Shown here in pieces: positions 9,162-18,303 of a stretch of DNA of 64,000 bases. The translations under genes and the position numbers were made by a program. How positions within the stretch are numbered: the first letter of the stretch is position 1; each line of letters begins with the position of its first letter. The notes under the pieces were generated by a model. That model did no database searches, was not told the origin of the DNA, and saw only the letters and a program-made list of their open reading frames with translations. Source of the DNA: Shewanella carassii (GTDB lineage: Bacteria; Pseudomonadota; Gammaproteobacteria; Enterobacterales; Shewanellaceae); NCBI RefSeq assembly GCF_002777975.1, contig NZ_NGVS01000031.1, positions 124,563-188,562 on the forward strand. Direction: 5' to 3'.

Positions 9162-9180
9162 AATGATAATGGATCTCATT
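9162..9180 (+). promoter_or_regulatory. Fur box
   Basis: AATGATAATGGATCTCATT matches the 19-base inverted-repeat Fur consensus (AATGATAATnATTATCATT) at 15 of 18 specified positions. The left half is perfect and the outer right half is conserved. It lies 74 bases before the receptor start codon, where it could cover a -10-like GATAAT. By established Fur behaviour this predicts repression of the downstream operon under iron sufficiency. Confidence 0.75.
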
Positions 9181-9254
9181 TGTGTCTGGATTTTTATTTG
9201 TAAGATGTTGCACAATATGGCCACTGTCTGTCCACTCCCTCGATAAGGATTCTA

Positions 9255-11687
9255 ATGAACCGGAAACATGCCCCCGCTAAGCTGTCTATGTGCATATTGT
9301 TGAGCCTCTATGGCGGTCAGGCGCTGGCAGCTGAGATAGCGACTTTGCCAGAAACTCAAGCCGAAACCGAAAAGGTGCAGGCCGGGATTAATATTGAACG
9401 GCAACAGATCGCCAATACTCCTGTTGGCAATACAGACCTTTCCAGTTTATTACAGCGTCAATCCGGTATCGGTGTGGATAACGGAATTTCCGGTATGCGA
9501 GGGGGGGATCTTGCGCCGGAAGCTATCTCCATTGCGGGAGCCCGGCCTCATGAGACTCAATATATGATTGGTGGGGTATCGACCAATAATATTACTACCG
9601 CAGGCACACATGAAAATTCGGGAGCATTGGGCTCAGGCCATACTTCCGGATACTTTGTCGATACCGCATTGATGGAGAGTGTCGAGGTTCTGGAGCGCAA
9701 CATTAGCCCTGAATACGGCGGTTTTACTGGCGGGATCGTCAATGTCGAATTGCGTAAACCGACGAACGAATTCCAACTGGAATATAACTATCGCATGACC
9801 GACAGCGACTGGAATGCCAAGCCAGAGACCTCGGCCAAGGATAAAGGATTTGATGATGGGGCCTATGGTGATGGTCGCTATCAACCTAATTATCAAAAAC
9901 GATTTCATAGTTTGCACCTCAGTGGCGCCATCAGTGAACATCAGAAACTTGCCGTTAATCTGAGTCGCAAAGACTCGGAAATTCCACTTAATAATGGCGG
10001 TGAAGTCAAAGATTACGGTCAGAGCATCGACAACCTGTTTCTGACCCATTTCCTGGAATGGGGCCGTTGGCAGCTGCAGTCAGATCTGCGTTATTCCAGT
10101 TTCAGTAGCAAGGCATTTCGTAATGATGCTTTGAATAATGACGCCGCTCAGGCCGAAAGCGACTCCACCAGTGAACATCAAGGCTTGGGAGCAACATTCA
10201 AACTCGAAGGTGTCTTCGATTGGGGGACCTGGAATACCTCTTTGGCATTTGACCAACTCGAAGATAGCCGCACATCTGAGGTCGATTATCTCAGGATCAA
10301 TATCATTTCCGGTGAGAACTTTAAACGGGAAAACATCGGAGGGCTCGGCAACCTCAGCCAGACTCAAGACACTTGGCAGCTCAAGTCAACGCTTGAGCTG
10401 GCTCCCTTGTATCTCGGACAAACCCGCCATGACCTTATGCTGGGGGCTGAGTTTGTCAGCCAGCAGGCGATGCAGCAGAGAAATAAGGACTTTAGTGCCT
10501 TTCAATACTCAGAAAAAAGCTCAGATAACAAGAGTATAGTTAATTGGAACCTGTATGAGGCCGGTAGGGTTGAGGTCGATAGCCGCCGTATCGCCCTGTT
10601 TGCTTCGGATACAGTGGCATGGGATAAATTGACGCTCAATCTGGGCGGACGTTTGGAGCATCTGGAGGCGTTTGACGATACAGTATTTTCTCCTCGGCTG
10701 AGTGCCAGTTGGGATTTTGACACTGAATTTACCAATAGAGTGACACTGGGTACCAGTCGTTATTATGCCAGCGAGCAGTTGAGTTGGGCGCTGCGCAATG
10801 AAGCTAGAATCCTGCATACACAGTATAAAAAATGCACCTCAGCAACCGGTGACTACTCAAGTAACCAGTTGGCTGATTATCAATGCCTTTCGTCTAACCC
10901 TAGTCAGGTTCTTGATCTCAATACTGCAGAAGTACCTTACGCCAATGAATACAGCGTGAATTGGGACTTGGAGCTGGGGAATTGGGGGATCAATAGCGGA
11001 TACCTCATGCGGCAGCAACGCAAGGGCTTATCTATGGTTATGGTCAAGGATCGCATTGCCAATGAGATTAAAAGTGACAGTCATATCCTGAGTCTGGATA
11101 TCCACAACCTGGAACGATTTAATTTTGTTGGCGGGAAGTTGTCGACTTATTTAAATCTGTCCTATGAGGACCGCAAAGCCAGCGGTAACTTTAGCCCTAA
11201 ATATGATGCGGTCAATGATCTGTCCAACGCCTATGAGGAGGAGTGGGTCATTTATAACGGCCAATTGATCAAAAGTTCAGAAATGGATACTTCCGGCTTG
11301 AGCTCTCCATGGGAAGCCAGATTGGGGGCTGATATTGAATGGGACAGCCTGGGGCTGACCTGGAGTAATCTGCTCAATTATGAAGATGGCCGTAATCTCA
11401 GCCAGTTGGTCGGGTATCAAAGGGTTGAGATAGACGGCCAAACAACCCTAGCCAAAGCCATCAACTCGGCCAAAATGGATAGCCTAATCACCTGGGATAC
11501 CAGTCTGCGCTGGAGCCCGGAAGCCTTGGTGAAACATCACGCCAGTATTGAGCTCAGTGTTACCAACTTACTGGACTCCCATGCTCAGATCAGCACCCAT
11601 GGCAGCAACATCAATGGTCGCGACATGAGCTTCAACTACTTCAACAAGGGCCGTGAGGTTTGGCTGAGCCTGACTATCCGCAATTGA
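9255..11687 (+). CDS. TonB-dependent outer-membrane receptor (FusA/YddB-like by context)
   Basis: The 810-residue protein has a signal peptide (about residues 1-25, ending GQALA) and a plug domain of about residues 45-170. Plug motifs include a TDLSSLLQRQSGI-type segment, SISIAGARP-like strands and VEVLERNISPEYGG...GGIVNVELRKP. A long C-terminal beta-barrel ends in aromatic/charged strands. ATG at 9255 follows AAGG at 9245-9248. The length is near that of E. coli YddB (about 790). The next genes encode an M16 peptidase and a YddA-like ABC transporter, the layout of protease-associated import systems. In the Pectobacterium Fus system the receptor imports ferredoxin. The ligand here is unknown. 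It is expected to be Fur-repressed from the box at 9162. Confidence 0.92.
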   Translation: MNRKHAPAKLSMCILLSLYGGQALAAEIATLPETQAETEKVQAGINIERQQIANTPVGNTDLSSLLQRQSGIGVDNGISGMRGGDLAPEAISIAGARPHETQYMIGGVSTNNITTAGTHENSGALGSGHTSGYFVDTALMESVEVLERNISPEYGGFTGGIVNVELRKPTNEFQLEYNYRMTDSDWNAKPETSAKDKGFDDGAYGDGRYQPNYQKRFHSLHLSGAISEHQKLAVNLSRKDSEIPLNNGGEVKDYGQSIDNLFLTHFLEWGRWQLQSDLRYSSFSSKAFRNDALNNDAAQAESDSTSEHQGLGATFKLEGVFDWGTWNTSLAFDQLEDSRTSEVDYLRINIISGENFKRENIGGLGNLSQTQDTWQLKSTLELAPLYLGQTRHDLMLGAEFVSQQAMQQRNKDFSAFQYSEKSSDNKSIVNWNLYEAGRVEVDSRRIALFASDTVAWDKLTLNLGGRLEHLEAFDDTVFSPRLSASWDFDTEFTNRVTLGTSRYYASEQLSWALRNEARILHTQYKKCTSATGDYSSNQLADYQCLSSNPSQVLDLNTAEVPYANEYSVNWDLELGNWGINSGYLMRQQRKGLSMVMVKDRIANEIKSDSHILSLDIHNLERFNFVGGKLSTYLNLSYEDRKASGNFSPKYDAVNDLSNAYEEEWVIYNGQLIKSSEMDTSGLSSPWEARLGADIEWDSLGLTWSNLLNYEDGRNLSQLVGYQRVEIDGQTTLAKAINSAKMDSLITWDTSLRWSPEALVKHHASIELSVTNLLDSHAQISTHGSNINGRDMSFNYFNKGREVWLSLTIRN

Positions 11688-11706
11688 TCTTCTTCATTTG
11701 ATTTAA

Positions 11707-11731
11707 AACGGGCCAATGCCGTTGGCCCGTT
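11707..11731 (+). other. Perfect intercistronic hairpin between receptor and peptidase
   Basis: AACGGGCCAA (11707-11716) and TTGGCCCGTT (11722-11731) form a 10-bp perfect stem with loop TGCCG. No U-run follows, so readthrough to the peptidase is expected. It may protect the upstream receptor mRNA or reduce downstream expression. Confidence 0.6.
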
Positions 11732-11751
11732 GCTATAACCTTGGAATAATT

Positions 11752-14553
11752 ATGAAAAAACTCTACCTGGCTGTCATCGTTGGTACGCTTTTGATGACAG
11801 GTTGTAGCCAGCCTGTTGTACCGCAGTCGGCTTCCCCCGAGGTGATGAACACCTTGTCTCTTCGCAGTGGCATTGAACAAGGGCAGCTGGCCAATGGTAT
11901 GCGCTATGTGTTTGCTCACAATGAACATTCCGGTGAGCGTGTCTCTCTGCAATTGATTGTGCATTCCGGCTCCCTAGATGAGGCCGATGATCAACAGGGG
12001 ATTGCCCATTTGGTTGAACACATGGCATTCAATGGCACCAAGGCCTTTCCGGGCAACGCCATTATTGAACACCAAGAAGCGCTGGGTATGGCGTTTGGCC
12101 GCGATGTGAATGCCATGACCGAGTACCACACGACCTCCTATTTCTTGCATCTACCCAATAATTCGCTGCCTATGTTGACAGAAGGCTTCAACATGTTGTC
12201 CCAACAGGCGTTTGAGCTGGAATTTGATGCCGCAGAATTGGAAAAAGAGCGTCCTGTCGTTGAGGAAGAGTGGCGCGGCGGACGTAATATGATGGCCAGA
12301 ATGGGGACAGAAAACCGAGCCATTCTGCTCCAAGGCAGCCGTTATGCCGAGCGTAATCCCATAGGTGATATGGAGTTGGTTCGCCATGTCGATGCGGGGC
12401 GGATAAAGGACTTTTGGGAAACCTGGTACCACCCCAATAATATGACCCTAGTGATCGTCGGTAATACAGATAAAGCCACTATTTTACCCCTGCTCAATCA
12501 GTTTTTTGCGGCCAAGCCAGCGGCTGAATTACCGCAGCGGGCCGAGATCACCCTGCCTCTGAATAACACACTGCAACTTGCCAGTATTGAAGATGATGAA
12601 ATCACGACTGAAGTGGTATCCATCAGCTTGCGTGGGGTTCAGGCCGAGGTGATGGATACGGCGAGCCTGCGCGGTGAGCTGATCAATGAGTTGGCGATGG
12701 CCATGTTGAGCAAGCGTTTGAATGAAACCTATCAGACCGATGGTGAATATATTACCCGTATGGTGGCCGCCAGCCAGCCGTTGATCCCTGGATACAATAA
12801 CAACCGCATTATTGCCATTCTTAAAGACAAACAGTATGCGCAAGGATTCTCAGAGCTGTTTACCCAGTTGAGCCGCTATAAGCACCATGGTTTTGAAGCC
12901 ACAGATCTTGAGGTCGCCAAGGCTAACACCCTGCAGCGCTACAGGCAGATTGCCGAAGGGCAGGCCAATGCCACCAACAATCGGCTCCTGATGGCGATAT
13001 TCAACCAAATTCGCAGTCAATCTCCTCTATTTGATCCAAGCGGAAAATTCCAACGGGCCGAGCAGCTGCTGGGCAAGATTACTTTGGATGAAATCAATCG
13101 CTATTTCGCTGACATGTTGGATGAGCGGGCACCAACGGCAATAGTGCAGCTCAATCCCAAGAATCATGATGCCTTACCCGGTGAAGGTGATGTGCGCCAG
13201 CTATGGCTTGAGACCATGGCTAATCCACCTTCGGTCGCAACAAAGAGCGCTCAGATCAAGCCTTTGTTTGAAGCTCGCCCCGATAAGGTAGAGCCGGTAT
13301 CCCATCAGGAGATCAATAACACCCATATCTGGCGTTTCGCCAATGGCGCCAGCGTTTGGTTTCTGCCAAGCCAGGAAACAGAGAATCAACTGATGATCCG
13401 TTGGCAAGGTCTGGGTGGCAGCACGCATCTGCCACAAGCGCAACAGCGAGCCGCGCAATTGTCGGCGCAGAACCTGGGGCTGTTTGGTTATGGCGGGCAC
13501 AGTGCCTCTGAACTGGCGGTCGCCAATGCCGGAAAACAGATACGCCAGATGGCCACTGTCTCTGCGACCGAACATATGCTGTTTGGCAACACGGACAGGC
13601 ATAGCCTGGAAGCCTGGTTGCAAAATTTGAACCTGCGGCTGACAAAACCGCAAACCGATGATGCCGTATGGCAATCACGCAAAAATTTGATTGAGCGGGG
13701 ATTAAAGAACCGCACCGCAACCGCCGCCGGTCAGTTCAATCACGCCATCGATGCTATTCGTTATCAGGCATTACCCATTATGTTGCCAATGCAGGAGCAG
13801 GAGTTGGCACAGATCACCGCCGAGCAGCTGTTGCAAGCCTGGCAAGCCATTTTTGGTCATGCGGCAGATCATCAGTTGGTCATTGTCGGTGACGCCGAGC
13901 CTGAAGAGGTGCTCGATCTTGCCAGCCGCTATATTGGTCATCTACCTAAAGGCATAGCTCGTACCGATAAAGTGCTCCCGGCCTTTGGTGAAGGTAAGCA
14001 TGACATTCGTATTCAAGCCGGCAAGGAGCCTGTCGGTCTGACGACTGTGCTGTTTAATGTTGCTTACCCTTACAGTGTTGACGCCGAGCAGCAGGCACAG
14101 CTTCTCAGCCGGATTATCGGTACTCGCTTGAGAGAGGCCTTGAGGGAATCTGCCGGTGGAGTATACAGCCCAAGGTTTGGTATACGCCTGGATCGTGAGC
14201 GGCAACAGGCCTACGGCATGATCAGTTACAGCCATCAACCGCAACGCGGAGATGAACTGCGTAAGCTTGCCTCTGATGTGATCAGCAAAGTACTGAGTGA
14301 GGGGATTACCGATAGAGAGCTGGCTCAGGTGAAACAACAGTTTCAATCATCATTGGCGCCTGAAGTACTGACCGATAGACACAGGTTCAGTACCTTGGTG
14401 GATAACGCCAGATTCAATCGCTTTGAACGTTTGCCGGAAGATTATCTGAACTGGCTGGAACAGGTGACCAAAGAGGAATTGGATGCCCTGGCCCAAGTGG
14501 TGCTGACCAGTCCCAATCAGATTGATGCACGTTTGACCCCAGAATTGAATTGA
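11752..14553 (+). CDS. M16 family zinc peptidase, lipoprotein (FusC/PqqL-like)
   Basis: Periplasm-side zinc protease by family. The ATG at 11752 (GGAA about 8 bases upstream) starts a lipoprotein signal with lipobox LMTGC (Cys18); an in-frame ATG at 11716 lies in the upstream hairpin and is rejected. The 933-residue length fits the long PqqL/FusC class with tandem M16 halves. The inverted zinc motif is HLVEH (His86, Glu89, His90), and the third ligand is probably a Glu in VVEEEW about 75 residues later. The second half lacks a zinc motif, as usual. In Fus, the M16 enzyme degrades imported ferredoxin to free iron. The lipobox suggests membrane anchoring here. The gene sits between the receptor and the ABC transporter genes, supporting processing of imported ligand. 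Confidence 0.9.
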   Translation: MKKLYLAVIVGTLLMTGCSQPVVPQSASPEVMNTLSLRSGIEQGQLANGMRYVFAHNEHSGERVSLQLIVHSGSLDEADDQQGIAHLVEHMAFNGTKAFPGNAIIEHQEALGMAFGRDVNAMTEYHTTSYFLHLPNNSLPMLTEGFNMLSQQAFELEFDAAELEKERPVVEEEWRGGRNMMARMGTENRAILLQGSRYAERNPIGDMELVRHVDAGRIKDFWETWYHPNNMTLVIVGNTDKATILPLLNQFFAAKPAAELPQRAEITLPLNNTLQLASIEDDEITTEVVSISLRGVQAEVMDTASLRGELINELAMAMLSKRLNETYQTDGEYITRMVAASQPLIPGYNNNRIIAILKDKQYAQGFSELFTQLSRYKHHGFEATDLEVAKANTLQRYRQIAEGQANATNNRLLMAIFNQIRSQSPLFDPSGKFQRAEQLLGKITLDEINRYFADMLDERAPTAIVQLNPKNHDALPGEGDVRQLWLETMANPPSVATKSAQIKPLFEARPDKVEPVSHQEINNTHIWRFANGASVWFLPSQETENQLMIRWQGLGGSTHLPQAQQRAAQLSAQNLGLFGYGGHSASELAVANAGKQIRQMATVSATEHMLFGNTDRHSLEAWLQNLNLRLTKPQTDDAVWQSRKNLIERGLKNRTATAAGQFNHAIDAIRYQALPIMLPMQEQELAQITAEQLLQAWQAIFGHAADHQLVIVGDAEPEEVLDLASRYIGHLPKGIARTDKVLPAFGEGKHDIRIQAGKEPVGLTTVLFNVAYPYSVDAEQQAQLLSRIIGTRLREALRESAGGVYSPRFGIRLDRERQQAYGMISYSHQPQRGDELRKLASDVISKVLSEGITDRELAQVKQQFQSSLAPEVLTDRHRFSTLVDNARFNRFERLPEDYLNWLEQVTKEELDALAQVVLTSPNQIDARLTPELN

Positions 14554-14560
14554 GCAAGCG

Positions 14561-14583
14561 GGCCCGGCGTTTCTCGCCGGGCC
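14561..14583 (+). other. Perfect intercistronic hairpin before ABC transporter
   Basis: GGCCCGGCG (14561-14569) pairs perfectly with CGCCGGGCC (14575-14583), loop TTTCT. It lies 7 bases after the peptidase stop, and its right arm abuts the Shine-Dalgarno GGAGAG of the next gene. There is no U-tract. It could modulate translation of the transporter. Confidence 0.6.
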
Positions 14584-14594
14584 GGAGAGTGTAT

Positions 14595-16277
14595 ATGTTG
14601 ATAGTGAAACAATTCTGGCTTTTGGCTAAACCTTACTGGGCCGACAGGCGCAACTGGTTTACCTGGGTGCTGTTATGCGTGTGTATTGCCGCCCACCTGG
14701 CCGAAGTGGAAGTGGCTGTATGGCTCAATGATTGGAACGGTGAGTTTTTTGATGCTATCGCCGCGGTCGATGTGGATAAAATCTATCCGTTACTGATTGA
14801 GTTTACTGGTATTTTGGCCTTGCTGGTTTTACTGGCGGTTTATAGCAACTGGTTGATCCAACTGATAGTCATACGTTGGCGTACGGCGTTGACCGCAGAG
14901 TTTGTCGGCAAGTGGCTGACAGACAAGCGTTATTATCGCCTGGGACTGGGCAGTGAGCCGGATAACCCGGATCAACGCATAGCCGAAGACACGCGGCTAT
15001 TGGCCGACAGCACAGTGAAACTGTTTGTCGGCGGTATTCAGTCGCTGGCCACCTTGCTGACCTTTTCCGCCATTCTGTGGCAGTTGTCCGGTAATCTCAG
15101 CTTTGAATGGCAGGGAGAGCCGACACAAATTGCCGGTTATCTGTTTTGGGTGGCATTAATCTACTCCATCTTCGGCACCATGTTGACCCACTTCTTTGGC
15201 CATCAATTACATGGTTTGAATTTCCAGCAACAGCGTAAAGAAGCCAACTTTCGTGCCCTGTTATTACGTAAATTGGATGCCGCCGAGCAGATCGCCTTGC
15301 TGGGGGGCGAACGTCGAGAACAGCAGCAATTGAAGCAGAGTTTCGACGATATTGCGGGTAACTGGATCTCTTTGATGAATCGCGAGAAAAAGCTCGGTTT
15401 CATCATCAATACCTATCACAGGATTGCCACTATGTTGCCCTTGTTTGCCGGGATCCCGGCATTATTGGCCAAGAGCATCACCATAGGTGGTCTGTTCCAA
15501 GTGCGGATGGCTTTTATGCGGGTCTACAGTGCGCTCAGTTGGTTTGTGCACCAGTACGACGAGCTGACTCGCTGGAGTGCCACCGTCGTACGTTTATCCC
15601 AGTTTATACAGGCACTTGAACAACTTCCCTTGGGGGATGAAGTCCCCAAGGCGCAAGGGCTCGCTTGTGACAAGCTGTCAGTGGCCAAACCCAATGGCGA
15701 CTGGTTAATTGAAGAGTTGGATTTTCGACTGAATCCGGCGGCTTGTCTGATGATCAGCGGCGCCAGTGGGTTGGGCAAATCAACGCTTCTACGAACGCTG
15801 GCCGGAATATGGCCCTTCTATAAAGGCCGCTATCGCCACGGCCAGGGGCAAACTCTGCTGTTGCCTCAAAAGCCTTATTTGCCCAGTGGCTCGCTGCGGG
15901 ACTGCCTGTGTTATCCGGGGGAGGGGTTATGGACGGATTCTGAGCTGCAACAAGCCTTGAGCTTGGTGGGGCTGGCAGCGCTCGTCAATCAGTTGGATGT
16001 TGAAGCGCCGTGGCAGCAAAAACTCTCAGGAGGGGAGCAGCAGAGATTGAGCCTCGCCCGAGCGCTCTTACACAAACCCCAAACTCTGATTTTGGATGAA
16101 GCGACCAGCAGCTTGGATGAATCCTCTGCCAAAGCCATGGTGACTGTGCTGAAACAGCAATTGCCAGAAACCAGCATCATGATGGTCTCTCATCAACGCC
16201 ATCTAGATGCCTTATTTGAACAAACACTGGATCTGAACGCTTACGCCAATGTGGCAAACCTAAGGGGGGCACAATGA
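14595..16277 (+). CDS. SbmA/YddA-type ABC transporter, fused permease-ATPase
   Basis: ATG 14595 follows GGAGAG by 6 bases; a TTG at 14550 lies before the hairpin and is rejected. The resulting 560 residues match E. coli YddA length (561). The N-terminal ~340 residues carry about six membrane segments of the SbmA/BacA-like domain, with NPDQRIAEDTRLL near residue 125. The C-terminal ATPase has Walker A GASGLGKST (389-397), signature LSGGEQQRLSLARALL (about 476), Walker B TLILDEATSSLDE and a His switch in VSHQRH. In Fus/Pqq-type loci the homologous transporter (FusD/YddA) accompanies the receptor and peptidase. It may move peptide fragments or a cofactor across the inner membrane. The stop overlaps the next start (ATGA). 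Confidence 0.9.
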   Translation: MLIVKQFWLLAKPYWADRRNWFTWVLLCVCIAAHLAEVEVAVWLNDWNGEFFDAIAAVDVDKIYPLLIEFTGILALLVLLAVYSNWLIQLIVIRWRTALTAEFVGKWLTDKRYYRLGLGSEPDNPDQRIAEDTRLLADSTVKLFVGGIQSLATLLTFSAILWQLSGNLSFEWQGEPTQIAGYLFWVALIYSIFGTMLTHFFGHQLHGLNFQQQRKEANFRALLLRKLDAAEQIALLGGERREQQQLKQSFDDIAGNWISLMNREKKLGFIINTYHRIATMLPLFAGIPALLAKSITIGGLFQVRMAFMRVYSALSWFVHQYDELTRWSATVVRLSQFIQALEQLPLGDEVPKAQGLACDKLSVAKPNGDWLIEELDFRLNPAACLMISGASGLGKSTLLRTLAGIWPFYKGRYRHGQGQTLLLPQKPYLPSGSLRDCLCYPGEGLWTDSELQQALSLVGLAALVNQLDVEAPWQQKLSGGEQQRLSLARALLHKPQTLILDEATSSLDESSAKAMVTVLKQQLPETSIMMVSHQRHLDALFEQTLDLNAYANVANLRGAQ

Positions 16278-17047
16278 AACGGCTACACGGGTGGCGCCTG
16301 GGTATTGGCATGCTGGGCCTAGGTTTGATTTCAGGCGCTTATGCCGATGCCCTGCAAACAACCGACGCTATGATGGAAGAGAAGTTGGGATATGACAAAG
16401 CCGGTACAGAGTTGAAAGCTCACTGGCAACAGGAACAACAAAACCTGAGTCGTTTACTCAACAACTATCGAGTGGAACGCCAGTTGCTGCAACAGAGGCT
16501 GCAATCGGCTAATGCCGAGGAGGGTGAGGCCGGAGCTCGCCGGGAAGCATTGGCATCGGAGCAATTATTGCTGGAGCAAGAGGCCGGGCAGTACAGCAAA
16601 TTGGTGGATACAGCCGCCCAGCGGTTGTCTGCCATTTGGTCAAGATTGCCGGCTCCCGTGGTGCGTGAGCAGCAAGACGAGTTGAACTTGCTGCTTAATT
16701 CCCAGGAAAAATTGGCCAGTCGATTTACGGCCTTGGTAAATTTAATCGAGGCCTTGGTGAGTTTTGATCACAGCATAAGTTTGGATCACACCCTGCTTGT
16801 ACTGGAAGAACAACAGTGGCAAGCCCAAGTGCTCTATTTGGGCCTGGGGCGAGCACTTTATCGCTTGCCGGACGGTTCCCGCACCGGAGTGGGGTTCCCG
16901 GATGACTCAGGCTGGAAGTGGCAGACCGTTGCGGCAGAGGACCATGATGCCATCAATAACGCCTTTGCCATTTACTTACAGCAGCAGTCTGCGGCTTTGG
17001 TGTCACTGCCTTTGCTTACCGGCGATCAGGGAGGTGATGGCCAATGA
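16274..17047 (+). CDS. DUF3450 family periplasmic coiled-coil protein of TonB2-type system
   Basis: The 257-residue protein has a signal peptide (residues ~1-25, ending YADA) and a long Gln/Glu/Leu-rich coiled-coil (about 30-130). The C-terminal domain, with LGLGRALYRLPDG and GVGFPDDSGWKW, is typical of DUF3450. In vibrios and shewanellas DUF3450 genes precede ttpC-exbB-exbD-tonB, as here. The start is ATGA-coupled to the ABC gene and the stop is ATGA-coupled to ttpC, so this links the import genes and the energising genes into one transcript. The molecular role is not established. It is probably a periplasmic scaffold. Confidence 0.85.
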   Translation: MKRLHGWRLGIGMLGLGLISGAYADALQTTDAMMEEKLGYDKAGTELKAHWQQEQQNLSRLLNNYRVERQLLQQRLQSANAEEGEAGARREALASEQLLLEQEAGQYSKLVDTAAQRLSAIWSRLPAPVVREQQDELNLLLNSQEKLASRFTALVNLIEALVSFDHSISLDHTLLVLEEQQWQAQVLYLGLGRALYRLPDGSRTGVGFPDDSGWKWQTVAAEDHDAINNAFAIYLQQQSAALVSLPLLTGDQGGDGQ

Positions 17048-18303
17048 AAAAACGCCTGTTTGGGATCTTTGCTGTGGTGACGATCACCGCCGTCACTGCC
17101 TTACCTTTGGGCATGGCTCACAGCGCCAATGCCCAAGATCCTATGCTCGAATATCAAGCTCAGTTGAAGCGAGAATTGGCTCACTCCAAAGACAGATTCA
17201 CGCAAGCGCAAAAGCGGGTTGAATCGGAGCGGGGCGCCCTGCTCAAACAGCTTACTGCTCTGGAAACTGAACTCATTGGCTTACGCCAGCAACTGGCGGG
17301 GCAAACCCGAGCGCAGGATGAAGCCTTTGTCAGTATTGCCGCCATGGAAAAGCGTTTGAATCAATGGCAGGAGCAAAATCGCTATATTCATAATCTGTTG
17401 GTTCGTCATGCTGGTCATAATGGCGGCGATCCCTTGAGTGTGTTACAGCAAGAGTTAGCCGAGTTACCGAGCAAACTGGCCCCGCAATGGGCGCCAGGGC
17501 AAGCGATTGCCGCCAATGGCGCAATTGTCAGTGGCAAGCGCTTGGATATCGGCCCCCTCAGCTATTTACTGACGCAGCAAGAGCTGAGTCTACTGCAATG
17601 GCAGGACACCCTTGGCCATGAGCTGCCAGTGATAATGCTGTCCTTGAGCCAGACATCGGCCAGCCATCTCCCCGTCGATGTGAGCGGAAGCCGCGCCCTG
17701 CGCATTGCCGCCGAGGAAAAAAACTGGTGGCAGCGCTTGGAGCTTGGCGGCATATGGGTATTCCCTATTATTGGCATGGGAATCTTGGCGCTGGTGATGG
17801 CCTTGAAAAAAGCCTGGCAGCTTCGCGGCCAACCCAAGCCCAATTGTGCATTGGTGGCCAGATTTATGTCTGATGGCCAATTACCGGAAGGCGCCGGATG
17901 GCAGCGGGAATTGATCCGTGAGGCTTGGCAGCGCCGGGGTTGTGGTATGGAGTCCATGGCCGATCAGTTGCATCAAATTTTGCTGCAGTTCAAGTCCCGT
18001 CAAGATGCCGGTATGGCAATGATCGCCGCAACGGCGGCCGTGGCTCCTCTGATGGGGTTGCTGGGGACTGTCAGTGGCATGATCCATACCTTCGAAATGA
18101 TGAATCTGTTTGGCAATCAGGATTCCAGCTTATTGGCGGGTGGCATTTCTGAAGCCCTGATAACTACTGAGCTGGGCTTGGTGGTGGCGATCCCGGCATT
18201 GCTCATTCATGCCTGGCTCAGCCGACGTCATCAAGGCTTATTGAATCAGCTGGAAGCCGACGCCATGTTGCTGAGCCAGTTGGGAGATAGACGAGATGAG
18301 TGA
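17044..18303 (+). CDS. TtpC-like MotA/TolQ/ExbB proton channel protein with periplasmic extension
   Basis: The 419-residue protein has a signal sequence (about 1-30, ending HSANA), a periplasmic coiled-coil region (about 35-120) and a linker. A membrane segment near residues 236-256 (IWVFPIIGMGILAL) leads into the ExbB-like domain, including APLMGLLGTVSGMIHTF and TTELGLVVAIPALLIH. This architecture is that of TtpC, required by Vibrio TonB2 complexes. It starts on an ATGA overlap with the DUF3450 gene and overlaps exbB by 8 bases. It is expected in the inner membrane, working with ExbB/ExbD to pass proton-motive force to TonB. Confidence 0.9.
   Translation: MKKRLFGIFAVVTITAVTALPLGMAHSANAQDPMLEYQAQLKRELAHSKDRFTQAQKRVESERGALLKQLTALETELIGLRQQLAGQTRAQDEAFVSIAAMEKRLNQWQEQNRYIHNLLVRHAGHNGGDPLSVLQQELAELPSKLAPQWAPGQAIAANGAIVSGKRLDIGPLSYLLTQQELSLLQWQDTLGHELPVIMLSLSQTSASHLPVDVSGSRALRIAAEEKNWWQRLELGGIWVFPIIGMGILALVMALKKAWQLRGQPKPNCALVARFMSDGQLPEGAGWQRELIREAWQRRGCGMESMADQLHQILLQFKSRQDAGMAMIAATAAVAPLMGLLGTVSGMIHTFEMMNLFGNQDSSLLAGGISEALITTELGLVVAIPALLIHAWLSRRHQGLLNQLEADAMLLSQLGDRRDE

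Noticed and set aside
14550..14594. TTG start 45 bases upstream for the ABC transporter
   Set aside because: Would overlap the hairpin and add 15 basic residues; the ATG at 14595 has a strong Shine-Dalgarno and gives the YddA length.
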